NCBI GenBank assembly: GCA_019686145.1
Contig: JADGHK010000119.1
Location: 1-7,001 of the forward strand
Length of the DNA stretch: 7,001 nt
Direction: 5' to 3'
Origin: Bryobacteraceae bacterium
GTDB lineage: Bacteria > Acidobacteriota > Terriglobia > Bryobacterales > Bryobacteraceae
Positions 1 to 6,327 of this stretch are shown one piece after another. Under the pieces are notes generated by a model. The model did no database searches and was not told the DNA's origin. It worked only from the letters and a program-made list of their open reading frames with translations. The first letter of the stretch is position 1. Each line of letters begins with the position of its first letter. Position numbers and translations under genes: made by a program.

Positions 1-41
1 CAGAGAAGAGTTTCGGAAGCATTCTGTAGTTTCCAAGGACA

Positions 42-1349
42 ATGACCTCACTTTTTGGTAGGTTTCATAGAGTGGGGACGGGAGGCACCGAACGAGCGCA
101 GCGCACAGGACGGATCTCCGCCCCGTTATTCGCCTTACTGGCTCTCGCCGCGATCCCGATTGAAGAGCTTTCGCCAGGATCAGCGCTTTGGACCACTCCC
201 GCCATCCTGCTCGCTGCGATGCTGATCGCGTGGGCCGCTGAATCTGCCCAGTTTTTTGTTGCTCAGGGATTCGCCCTGGCGATTCTTGCGTGGCTACAGA
301 CGCTTCCTGAATTTGCCGTCGAGGCCGTGCTGGCCTGGAAACAGCAGGTTCCGCTGCTGTTAGCCAATCTCACCGGCGCTTTACGCCTGCTGACCGGCCT
401 GGGCTGGCCGATGATCTACTTTACGGCAGCCGTATTCCACCGAATGCGCACCGGCAGGCCGCTCCGGCAGATTCCGCTTGCTGACGAACAGTGCGTCGAG
501 GTCGTCGGTCTGCTGACCCCGCTCCTCTATGTCGCCTGGATCTGGTACAAGTCGTCGCTGAATTTGATTGACGCAGCAGTGCTGATCCTTATCTACATCG
601 CCTACCTGTTCGTACTGACCCGAATCCCCCCGCAGGAGGCGGAGACGATCGAAGACCTGGAACGTATTCCGCGAGCGATCGTCAAATCTCCGCGCAGGGT
701 GCGGAATACGATCATCTTCACGCTCTTTGTGCTCGGCGGAGGCATCATCTACTTCGTCGCAGAGCCCTTCCTTGGCAGTCTTCTCGCAGTATCTGCCATG
801 CTTGGGGTTCCCAGTTTCGTGTTTGTTCAGTGGGTTGCTCCTTTCGTCTCCGAGTTTCCCGAAAAGGTGTCCGCATTTTACTGGGCCCGAACCGTAGAAC
901 GCGCACCGATGGCCCTGATGAACATGGTTTCGAGCAACATTAACCAGTGGACACTGCTTGCGGCTATGCTTCCGATCGTCTTCTCGCTGAGCCGGGGCGC
1001 TCCGTCAGAAATTCCCTTTGACGAGATGCAGCGGCTTGAGATTCTGATGACGCTCGGGCAGTCGCTGGTCGGGATGCTCTTCCTGATTAATATGCGGTTG
1101 ATCTGGTGGGAGGCGACGGCGCTGTTTACATTGTGGTTTGTTCAGTTTCTCCTCTCGCCCGTTGCGCCGGGACCTGGGTTGTGGGGCATGCTGGCCGGAC
1201 AAATCCACTGGTGGGTGACGATTGTTTACCTCGTATGGTTCGCCCTCGGCGTTGCCCTCTACGTATTGGGATTGCGGCAGCCTGTTGCCTTCCGATTGTT
1301 CGCCGAAATCTGGCGGGCGCACGTCCGGCCCAAAGTGCAAGCAGGCTAA
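42..1349 (+). CDS. Divergent Na+/Ca2+ exchanger (CaCA) family membrane protein
   Basis: This is a 435-residue, strongly hydrophobic protein with about ten predicted membrane spans. Two regions resemble the inverted alpha repeats of cation/Ca2+ exchangers. Repeat 1 has TLPEF at residues 87-91 (acidic Glu90) followed by ANLTGA near 108-113. Repeat 2 has SEFPEK at 270-275 (Glu274) followed by SSNIN at 297-301. In the family these Glu and Asn/Ser residues bind the transported cation, so the likely role is cation antiport across the inner membrane. A charged cytoplasmic loop with an acidic stretch lies near residues 197-222. The usual GN-x-x-GSN signature is degenerate in repeat 1, so the substrate is uncertain and Ca2+ transport is not proven. 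An in-frame stop at 27-29 bounds the start. The ATG at 42 has AAGGA only 2 nt upstream, so a GTG start at 72 is an alternative. hslV follows 41 bp downstream on the same strand. Confidence 0.75.
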   Translation: MTSLFGRFHRVGTGGTERAQRTGRISAPLFALLALAAIPIEELSPGSALWTTPAILLAAMLIAWAAESAQFFVAQGFALAILAWLQTLPEFAVEAVLAWKQQVPLLLANLTGALRLLTGLGWPMIYFTAAVFHRMRTGRPLRQIPLADEQCVEVVGLLTPLLYVAWIWYKSSLNLIDAAVLILIYIAYLFVLTRIPPQEAETIEDLERIPRAIVKSPRRVRNTIIFTLFVLGGGIIYFVAEPFLGSLLAVSAMLGVPSFVFVQWVAPFVSEFPEKVSAFYWARTVERAPMALMNMVSSNINQWTLLAAMLPIVFSLSRGAPSEIPFDEMQRLEILMTLGQSLVGMLFLINMRLIWWEATALFTLWFVQFLLSPVAPGPGLWGMLAGQIHWWVTIVYLVWFALGVALYVLGLRQPVAFRLFAEIWRAHVRPKVQAG

Positions 1350-1390
1350 CCGCCGGCGCCCACCGCGCGATACACTGAAGAAAGTAATTC

Positions 1391-1930
1391 ATGAGAAATC
1401 GCATACGTTCGACGACGATTCTCGCCGTTCGTCGAAACAACAAGGTGGTCCTGGCGGGAGATGGCCAGGTGACCCTAGGGAACGAGATTCTCAAGGCAAA
1501 CGCCCGCAAGCTGCGGAAGTTCCACAACGACAGAGTCATCGCCGGTTTTGCCGGCTCCACTGCCGACGCTTTTTCTCTTTTCGCTCGCTTTGAAGCAAAA
1601 CTTGAGCAGCACGGCGGCAACCTGCCGAGAAGCGTCGTGGAGCTCGCCAAGGATTGGCGCACAGACAAAGTGCTCCGTCATCTCGAAGCGATGCTGATCG
1701 TCGCCGACATCAACAATACTTACCTTCTCAGCGGTTCGGGAGATGTGATTGAACCGGATGAGGAAGTAGCGGCGATCGGCTCCGGCGGACCTTTTGCAAA
1801 AGCGGCAGCGCGCGCTCTGCTGGAGAATACCCAACTCGGAGCGCGGGAGATCGCAGAGAAAGCAATGGCGATCGCCGCCGACATCTGCATCTATACCAAC
1901 GATAAAACGGTCTTCGAGGAATTGGGCTAG
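1391..1930 (+). CDS. hslV: HslV, peptidase subunit of the HslUV ATP-dependent protease
   Basis: HslV (ClpQ) is the threonine peptidase that forms a double hexameric ring and degrades proteins unfolded by HslU in the cytoplasm. The 179 residues match the family length. The mature enzyme should begin at TTILAVRR, with Thr8 as the N-terminal nucleophile after a 7-residue propeptide (MRNRIRS). Counting from Thr8, the other active-site positions fall where expected: Asp24 in AGDGQVTLG (mature 17), Lys40 in NARK (mature 33) and Ser131 in GSGG (mature 124). The motifs VIAGFAGSTADAF, ELAKDWRTD and ICIYTN are typical. The gene starts 41 bp after the exchanger and ends 3 bp before hslU, so the two subunits are surely co-transcribed. 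Its ribosome binding site is poor (GAAGAAAG-like). No convincing promoter was seen in the short upstream gap. Confidence 0.98.
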   Translation: MRNRIRSTTILAVRRNNKVVLAGDGQVTLGNEILKANARKLRKFHNDRVIAGFAGSTADAFSLFARFEAKLEQHGGNLPRSVVELAKDWRTDKVLRHLEAMLIVADINNTYLLSGSGDVIEPDEEVAAIGSGGPFAKAAARALLENTQLGAREIAEKAMAIAADICIYTNDKTVFEELG

Positions 1931-1933
1931 AAC

Positions 1934-3292
1934 ATGGTCATCTACCTTCCGAGTCAATCCACGGACGAGGCTCCCCTGCTCGATGAGCTGACTCCGCGCG
2001 AGATTGTCAGGGAGCTCGATAAGTACGTCATCGGGCAAGCCGAGGCAAAACGGGCTGTCGCAATCGCCCTCCGCAACCGCATCCGGCGTCAGAAACTGGA
2101 CCCGGAGATGGCCGAGGAGGTGATGCCTAAGAACATCCTCATGATCGGCCCTACCGGGGTCGGAAAGACCGAACTCGCCCGCCGGCTCGCAAAGCTTGCA
2201 AACTCGCCTTTCCTGAAGGTGGAGGCAAGCAAATTCACCGAAGTGGGCTACGTGGGCCGTGACGTAGAGTCCATGATCCGCGACCTGGTCGATATTGCAA
2301 TCGACATGGTTCGCGAGGAGCGGCTGGAGGAGGTCGCCGACCGGGCGGAGAGAAATGCCGAGGAGCGGATTCTCGACCTGCTCATGCCGCCTCAACCCGA
2401 ATCCTCGGAAAGCGCGGAGCGCACCCGGGAAAAACTGCGCGAGAAGCTGCGCGCCGGAAAGCTCGATGACCGGCTGGTGGAAGTGGACGTCAAGGAGCGC
2501 GGACCGACGTTCGAGGTCACTACCAACGCCGGGATCGAAGAGATGGACATTAACCTGAAAGATGTCCTCCCCAATCTCTTCGGAAACCGCACTCGCCGCC
2601 GCAAGATGCGGGTGAGCGAGGCGATGGAATACCTGGTGCAGGAAGAGGAGCAGAAGCTCATCGACATGGACCAGGTTACGCGGGTTGCTCTCGAGCGGGT
2701 GGAGCGGAACGGGATCATCTTCCTGGACGAGATTGACAAGATCGCCGGGAGGGAGTCCGGCCACGGCCCGGACGTCAGCCGGGAGGGCGTTCAACGCGAC
2801 ATCCTGCCAATCGTGGAAGGCACGACGGTCAACACGCGCCACGGCTTTGTCCGAACCGACCACATTCTGTTTATCGCCGCCGGCGCTTTCCACGTCTCAA
2901 AGCCCAGTGATCTGATTCCGGAGCTTCAAGGCCGCTTCCCGATCCGCGTGGAGCTGAAGTCGCTGACGGAGGAGGATTTCATCCGAATCCTGAAAGAACC
3001 CAAGAATGCGCTGATCAAGCAGTATATGGCGCTGCTTGAAACAGAAGGCATCAAGCTGACCTTCACGGACGACGCCCTCGAAGAGGTGGCGCGGTTCGCC
3101 GCTCAAGTGAACGCGACGAACGAGAATATTGGCGCCAGGAGGCTTCACACCATCATGGAGAAGATCCTGGAGGAGATCTCCTTTGATGGTCCCGACCTGA
3201 AGAAGAAGAATTTCCGCATCGACGCGAACTACGTCCGGCAGCAGCTCAGCGATATTGTGAAGGACCAGGATCTGAGCCGGTACATCCTGTAG
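1934..3292 (+). CDS. hslU: HslU, AAA+ unfoldase of the HslUV protease
   Basis: HslU (ClpY) is the hexameric AAA+ ATPase that unfolds substrates and threads them into HslV. At 452 residues it is full length. Visible in order are the N-terminal LTPREIVRELDKYVIGQ motif, Walker A GPTGVGKT (72-79, Lys78), the pore loop GYVG (105-108), an intermediate I-domain roughly 110-245 that is charged and helical, Walker B IIFLDEID (261-268, Asp265 and Glu266), the arginine-finger segment LQGRFP (Arg334) and the sensor-2 motif GARRLH (400-405). The C-terminus DLSRYIL is the tail that in this family docks between HslV subunits to activate them, so the pair should be functional. The ATG lies 3 bp after the hslV stop. 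GAGGA inside the end of hslV, 13 nt upstream, may serve as ribosome binding site, and translational coupling is likely. Confidence 0.98.
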   Translation: MVIYLPSQSTDEAPLLDELTPREIVRELDKYVIGQAEAKRAVAIALRNRIRRQKLDPEMAEEVMPKNILMIGPTGVGKTELARRLAKLANSPFLKVEASKFTEVGYVGRDVESMIRDLVDIAIDMVREERLEEVADRAERNAEERILDLLMPPQPESSESAERTREKLREKLRAGKLDDRLVEVDVKERGPTFEVTTNAGIEEMDINLKDVLPNLFGNRTRRRKMRVSEAMEYLVQEEEQKLIDMDQVTRVALERVERNGIIFLDEIDKIAGRESGHGPDVSREGVQRDILPIVEGTTVNTRHGFVRTDHILFIAAGAFHVSKPSDLIPELQGRFPIRVELKSLTEEDFIRILKEPKNALIKQYMALLETEGIKLTFTDDALEEVARFAAQVNATNENIGARRLHTIMEKILEEISFDGPDLKKKNFRIDANYVRQQLSDIVKDQDLSRYIL

Positions 3293-3297
3293 CTGTT

Positions 3298-4293
3298 ATG
3301 CCGGTGTCCAATCGGCCGCTGTGGCCGGCTCTTGCCTGTTTCCTGATCTCAGCCGGATGCGGCTACGTCGGTGATCCGCTGCCTCCGGCCTTGGATATTC
3401 CCGAAGCGATCACCGACCTTCGAGCCGTCCAGCGCGCCGATCGCATCGTGGTCGATTTCACCGTCCCTTCCATCACAACGGAGAAGCTTCCGCTTACCAA
3501 AGTGACCGATATCGAGCTTCGCATCGGACCCGGAGGCGATCCGCCGTTCGACGTGAATCAGTGGGCTGCCACCGCGGCGCTGGTCCCCTCGGTCCCACTC
3601 AATGTCGGGCCGATCAGCACGACAATCCCGGCGAAGGAGTGGGTCGGGAAAGAAGTCTTTCTTGCCGTACGTGCTGCCGGTCCCAAGAAGCGGCGGGGGA
3701 ACTGGTCCAACATCGTCGCCCTGCAGGTGGTCGCCCCGGTGCCTGCTCCCGTGAATCTTGCCGCTGAAGACACGGCTGACGGGGTTCGTCTCACGTGGCA
3801 GGGGCGGGGAGGCTTCCGAGTCTTCCGCCGAGCCGCCACGGAGAAGGAGTTCGCGCAGATAGGGCGCGTCGACAAGCCGGAGTTCGTCGATACGGCCTTC
3901 GAGTACGGGCAAAAGTACGAATACCTCGTCCAGGGTGTGGCGCCCGCAGGGGCGGGCGAGGCAGAGAGCGAGCTTTCCGAAGTGGCAGGCATTACTCCCG
4001 AGGACCGATTCCCGCCTCCGGTTCCGACGGGTCTCTCCGCACTTGGGGGCACCCGCACCATCGAACTCGTCTGGAATGCAGTCGACGCCAAAGACATCGC
4101 TGGCTACGTGCTCTACCGGGCAGAGGCGAACGGCGCGCTGACCCGCATCGCCGACCGCGTCGAGGCTCCCAGCTTTAGCGACAGCACAATCAAAACCGGC
4201 GTAACCTATCGATACGCGGTCGCCTCGGTTGACGTGAAGGGAAACGAAAGCGCCCCTTCCCCCACCGTCGAAATCGCTGTACCAGCTCAATAG
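3298..4293 (+). CDS. Secreted lipoprotein with three fibronectin type III-like domains
   Basis: The 331-residue product starts with a short signal peptide (hydrophobic residues 8-20) ending in LISAGC, so Cys21 is the probable lipidated residue. Ser at -3 is less usual than Leu but tolerated in lipoboxes. The mature end reads CGYVGDPLPP. Three beta-sandwich units follow: residues about 34-146, 148-232 (with VRLTWQG) and 240-328. The last is the clearest fibronectin-III match, with IELVWNAVDAKDIAGYVLYR and then YRYAVASVDVKGNESAPS. Such domains usually mediate protein or surface contacts, and no catalytic motif is visible. The ATG is 5 bp after the hslU stop, with no good ribosome binding site of its own, which suggests coupling to hslU. 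Why an envelope lipoprotein is tied to a cytoplasmic protease is unknown. The function is unassigned, but the lipoprotein and FnIII calls are fairly secure. Confidence 0.82.
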   Translation: MPVSNRPLWPALACFLISAGCGYVGDPLPPALDIPEAITDLRAVQRADRIVVDFTVPSITTEKLPLTKVTDIELRIGPGGDPPFDVNQWAATAALVPSVPLNVGPISTTIPAKEWVGKEVFLAVRAAGPKKRRGNWSNIVALQVVAPVPAPVNLAAEDTADGVRLTWQGRGGFRVFRRAATEKEFAQIGRVDKPEFVDTAFEYGQKYEYLVQGVAPAGAGEAESELSEVAGITPEDRFPPPVPTGLSALGGTRTIELVWNAVDAKDIAGYVLYRAEANGALTRIADRVEAPSFSDSTIKTGVTYRYAVASVDVKGNESAPSPTVEIAVPAQ

Positions 4294-4331
4294 CCTGAGA
4301 CTTTTCCGGCCCTCCGTCCACGTAGTGAATC

Positions 4332-4337
4332 GGGAGG
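4332..4337 (+). promoter_or_regulatory. Ribosome binding site that fixes the GTG start of recA
   Basis: GGGAGG ends 6 nt before the GTG at 4344. There is no in-frame ATG near the conserved N-terminus, so this well-spaced Shine-Dalgarno sequence is what supports the GTG start. Confidence 0.75.
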
Positions 4338-4343
4338 CGCGGG

Positions 4344-5420
4344 GTGGAGGTACGCCAACGGGCAGCGCAGGAGAAGGCGATCGAGGCGGCTCTGGGCGCC
4401 GTTGCCAAGCAGTTTGGCCGGAACGCCGTCATTCGTTTGGGGTCGCGGGATGTGGTAGCCGTGACGGTGATCCCGACCGGATCCATTTCGCTTGACGCGG
4501 CACTCGGTGTCGGCGGCTTCCCTCGCGGGCGCGTCATTGAGATTTTCGGACCGGAGTCCTCAGGGAAAACCACGATTGCGTTGCAGGCGGTAGCCGAAGC
4601 GCAAAAGACAGGAGGCGTTGCGGCCTTCATCGACGCCGAGCACGCTCTGGACGCTGTTTATGCCCGCCAGCTTGGCGTCGACATCGAAAACCTCCTGGTG
4701 TCGCAGCCTGACAACGGCGAGCAGGCATTGGAAATTACCGCGGCGCTCATCAACTCCCACGCGCTCGACATCGTGGTCGTGGACTCCGTAGCTGCACTCG
4801 TGCCGAAAGCCGAACTGGAAGGCGAGATGGGCGACAGCCACGTCGGCCTGCATGCGCGCCTGATGTCGCAAGCGCTTCGCAAGCTGACGGGAATTGTCGC
4901 GCGAACCAATACATGCCTGATCTTTATTAATCAGATCCGGGAAAAGATCGGCGTGACCTTCGGCAATCCCGAAACCACAACCGGAGGCCGTGCGTTGAAA
5001 TTCTACGCCTCGGTTCGAGCAGAGGTTCGGCGCACTGCGGCAATCAAAGACGGCGACAAAGTAATTGGCAGCCGCACGAAGGTGAAGGTGGTGAAGAACA
5101 AAGTCGCTGCGCCTTTCCGCGAAGCGGAGATCGATCTGATTCATGGAGAGGGACTGTCCAGGGAGGCGGACCTTCTCGACACCGCGGTTTCGCTAGGTCT
5201 CGTTGAAAAGAGCGGCTCGTGGTTCAGCTATTCCGGCGAGCGCCTTGGTCAAGGCCGCGACGCAGCACGAATCTTTCTGAAGGAACATCCGGAGCTTCGT
5301 CTGAGTCTGGAGACGGAAGCGCGCAAAGCTCTCGATTTACCCCCGCCTGGAACGTTCGGGTACATGCCGAACGGCGTGCCGCTCACGCAGCATCCGCTTG
5401 CAGCAATAGCCTCAAAATGA
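4344..5420 (+). CDS. recA: RecA recombinase with an atypical C-terminal tail
   Basis: RecA forms ATP-dependent filaments on single-stranded DNA, carries out strand exchange in repair and transformation, and triggers LexA self-cleavage. The 358-residue product has the N-terminal oligomerisation helix (EKAIEAALGAVAKQFG), Walker A GPESSGKT (69-76), the catalytic Glu99 in FIDAEHALD, Walker B ending at Asp147, loop L1 around EGEMGDSH (159-166), and loop L2 from Gln197 (NQIREK) to TTTGG (211-215). Two features are unusual. Arg216 stands where nearly all RecA proteins have Asn in GGNALKFYAS. The last 28 residues are rich in Pro, Gly and Ala with a single acidic residue, instead of the usual acidic regulatory tail. 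The start is GTG behind GGGAGG. The gene lies 50 bp after the lipoprotein stop, and I saw no LexA-type operator in that gap. A second, canonical recA elsewhere in the genome is possible. Family assignment is very sure. Confidence 0.97.
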   Translation: MEVRQRAAQEKAIEAALGAVAKQFGRNAVIRLGSRDVVAVTVIPTGSISLDAALGVGGFPRGRVIEIFGPESSGKTTIALQAVAEAQKTGGVAAFIDAEHALDAVYARQLGVDIENLLVSQPDNGEQALEITAALINSHALDIVVVDSVAALVPKAELEGEMGDSHVGLHARLMSQALRKLTGIVARTNTCLIFINQIREKIGVTFGNPETTTGGRALKFYASVRAEVRRTAAIKDGDKVIGSRTKVKVVKNKVAAPFREAEIDLIHGEGLSREADLLDTAVSLGLVEKSGSWFSYSGERLGQGRDAARIFLKEHPELRLSLETEARKALDLPPPGTFGYMPNGVPLTQHPLAAIASK

Positions 5421-5499
5421 CGTCGAAGATGCCTGTCCCGCTTCTTCGAGGTCTCTTATCCCCCCGGTTTATGCGGTTCGGCAGCATCCAGGACTTCTC

Positions 5500-5525
5500 A
5501 AAAGCCCATTTTTCGGGCATTTTTT
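5500..5525 (+). terminator. Probable intrinsic terminator after recA
   Basis: GCCC (5504-5507) pairs with GGGC (5515-5518) across a 7-nt loop. AAA upstream can pair with the first Ts after one mismatch, and a run of six T follows (5520-5525). The GC core of the stem is only 4 bp, so efficiency may be modest. It lies 80 bp after the recA stop and before the next promoter, the place where a terminator is expected. Confidence 0.6.
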
Positions 5526-5538
5526 GCACTTTCTCCCC

Positions 5539-5568
5539 TTTACAGCAGCTCCCGCGTTCCCGTATCAT
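5539..5568 (+). promoter_or_regulatory. Sigma70-like promoter for the HU gene
   Basis: TTTACA (5539-5544) and TATCAT (5563-5568) each match five of six consensus bases and are separated by 18 bp. Transcription would start near 5575, giving a leader of about 110 nt before the ATG at 5687. It sits just after the recA terminator, which supports an independent unit. Confidence 0.6.
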
Positions 5569-5587
5569 AAGGTTGCAAAAGGACCAT

Positions 5588-5614
5588 TCGAACAATTTCG
5601 AGGGTTTTTGTTTT
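5588..5614 (+). other. Weak hairpin plus T-rich run in the HU leader
   Basis: TCGAA (5588-5592) and TTCGA (5597-5601) can form a 5-bp stem with a CAAT loop. GGG and then TTTTTGTTTT follow (5605-5614). The arrangement looks like a weak attenuator inside the transcribed leader, but the stem is AT-rich and short, so it may be chance. Confidence 0.25.
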
Positions 5615-5675
5615 AGTGACCAATCCGAGGACATGAGCCCTGCGAAGCGTGTTCAGGTTCAAAGGGAGAATCAGG

Positions 5676-5683
5676 AAAGGAGG
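5676..5683 (+). promoter_or_regulatory. Ribosome binding site selecting the HU start
   Basis: AAAGGAGG is the strongest Shine-Dalgarno match near this gene and lies 3 nt before the ATG at 5687. The in-frame ATG at 5633 has only GAGG 2 nt upstream, and the one at 5714 has no such site. Confidence 0.7.
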
Positions 5684-5686
5684 CTT

Positions 5687-6001
5687 ATGGCCGAAGCGAC
5701 TAAAGCGACAAAGATGACTCAAACGCAAGTGGTGAGGCACATTGCGGAATCGACAGGAGTGAGCAATAAGGTTGCCAAGCAATTTCTCACCACCCTGGCG
5801 GAGCTCGCCATCAAGGAGACAAAGAAGAACGGGGTGTTCATCATTCCGGGCATCGGAAGACTGGTGCGGCAGGAGCGGAAGGCTCGCGTTGGCCGGAACC
5901 CCGCGACTGGCGAAGCAATCAAAATTCCCGCCAAGAAGGTCGTCAAGTTCCGCGTCGCAAAAGCGGTAAGGGATTCGATCGTTCCGCCAAAGAAGAAGTA
6001 G
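5687..6001 (+). CDS. hup: HU/IHF-family DNA-binding protein
   Basis: This small basic protein of 104 residues belongs to the HU family of nucleoid proteins, which act as dimers to bend and wrap DNA in the cytoplasm. Residues 10-50 match the helical dimerisation part (MTQTQVVRHIAE, then FLTTLAELAIKE). IIPGIGRLV matches the family GFGTF turn, and GRNPATGEAIKIPAKK (69-84) is the hallmark DNA-contacting arm with its intercalating Pro (Pro72). Residue Met10 aligns with the usual HU start, so the first nine residues are a small Thr/Lys-rich extension; the C-terminus ends PPKKK. The start at 5687 is chosen because of AAAGGAGG just upstream. The frame stays open further upstream into the end of recA, but that sequence has no HU character. 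It has its own promoter and a strong terminator, so it is probably monocistronic. Whether it behaves like HU or IHF cannot be told. Confidence 0.95.
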   Translation: MAEATKATKMTQTQVVRHIAESTGVSNKVAKQFLTTLAELAIKETKKNGVFIIPGIGRLVRQERKARVGRNPATGEAIKIPAKKVVKFRVAKAVRDSIVPPKKK

Positions 6002-6020
6002 GCAGTTCCTCCAAAACGAA

Positions 6021-6044
6021 AAACCCCGCGGTTGCGCGGGGTTT
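6021..6044. terminator. Bidirectional intrinsic terminator between HU and tatA
   Basis: A perfect 10-bp stem (AAACCCCGCG, 6021-6030, with CGCGGGGTTT, 6035-6044) closes a GTTG loop. On the + strand the stem ends in TTT and a T-rich stretch follows. On the - strand it is followed by TTTTTCGTTTT, the better tail. It lies 19 bp after the HU stop and 53 bp after the tatA stop, so it can serve both convergent genes. Confidence 0.9.
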
Positions 6045-6097
6045 CGTGTTTCTTCGGAGCCGGGATGAAGTCCGCCCAAATTGCGGGCAGCTTCCGA

Positions 6098-6268
6098 TTA
6101 AACCTTTGCCTTGTTCTCGTCGGCCTTCTCTTCGCTCTTCAAGGCAGTCTTGAAGTTACGAATGCCCTCTCCCAGACCCTTGGCCACCTCGGGTATCTTC
6201 CGTCCGCCAAACAGCAGAACTGCGATACCGAGAATGATCAACAGCTCAGACAAGCCTATGGACCTCAT
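6098..6268 (-). CDS. tatA: TatA/TatE, pore-forming subunit of the twin-arginine translocase
   Basis: TatA multimerises in the inner membrane to let folded proteins with twin-arginine signals cross. This 56-residue protein has the expected plan: a single N-terminal membrane helix (about residues 6-20, ending LLF) with a polar Glu8 near its start, the conserved hinge motif FGGRKIPE (20-27), an amphipathic helix (VAKGLGEGIRNFKTALK, 28-44) and a short charged tail. Its length is at the low end for the family. The start is fixed by AAGGAGG 4 nt upstream and by a promoter 30 bp further. No tatB or tatC lies beside it; systems with a lone TatA-type gene and tatC elsewhere are common. It converges with the HU gene and diverges from comEC. 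TatA versus TatE cannot be distinguished here, while TatB is less likely because of the short tail and the FGGRKIPE motif. Confidence 0.95.
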   Translation of the reverse strand: MRSIGLSELLIILGIAVLLFGGRKIPEVAKGLGEGIRNFKTALKSEEKADENKAKV

Positions 6269-6272
6269 GCGG

Positions 6273-6279
6273 CCTCCTT
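6273..6279 (-). promoter_or_regulatory. Strong ribosome binding site of tatA
   Basis: AAGGAGG on the - strand is a near-perfect anti-16S match 4 nt before the tatA ATG. It implies high translation, fitting a subunit needed in many copies per channel. Confidence 0.8.
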
Positions 6280-6297
6280 CGTAAAGCTAACACCTTC

Positions 6298-6327
6298 ATT
6301 GTAGGGACGCGGTTCCTACCGCGTCAA
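6298..6327 (-). promoter_or_regulatory. Sigma70-like promoter of tatA
   Basis: Read on the - strand, TTGACG (6327-6322) is the -35 and TACAAT (6303-6298) the -10, each matching five of six consensus bases with an 18-bp spacer. The start would fall near 6291, leaving a leader of about 23 nt that contains the ribosome binding site. Confidence 0.72.
6306..6325. repeat. Perfect inverted repeat inside the tatA promoter
   Basis: GACGCGGT (6306-6313) and ACCGCGTC (6318-6325) form an 8-bp perfect inverted repeat around TCCT. It overlaps the tatA -35 and fills most of the spacer, the position of a repressor operator. It could equally be part of a dispersed palindromic repeat. GTAGG (6301-6305) can alternatively pair with CCTAC (6315-6319). 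Confidence 0.6.

Noticed and set aside
1350..1390. Promoter for hslV in the 41-bp gap (TACACT near 1371)
   Set aside because: No -35-like hexamer stands at a fitting distance, and the gene is close enough to the exchanger to be read through.
1475..2893. 472-codon open frame on the - strand opposite hslV and hslU
   Set aside because: It lies antisense to two genes with full catalytic motifs, and its translation shows no recognisable domain. It is an effect of the codon bias of hslVU.
3349..4290. 313-codon open frame on the - strand opposite the lipoprotein
   Set aside because: The + strand frame has a signal peptide, lipobox and FnIII domains and fits the operon spacing. The antisense translation has none of these.
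4311..4337. Hairpin sequestering the recA ribosome binding site (CCTCC with GGAGG)
   Set aside because: Only 5 bp pair across a 17-nt loop, and any Shine-Dalgarno sequence pairs with a nearby CCTCC, so chance is the simpler explanation.
4294..4343. SOS (LexA) operator in front of recA
   Set aside because: Neither a CTGT-type nor a GAAC/GTTC-type dyad was found in the gap. recA may be read from an upstream promoter or use an unknown operator.
5219..5686. Long N-terminal extension of the HU frame reaching back into recA
   Set aside because: The extension overlaps recA out of frame, crosses a terminator and promoter, and has no HU character. The ribosome binding site at 5676-5683 points to the start at 5687.
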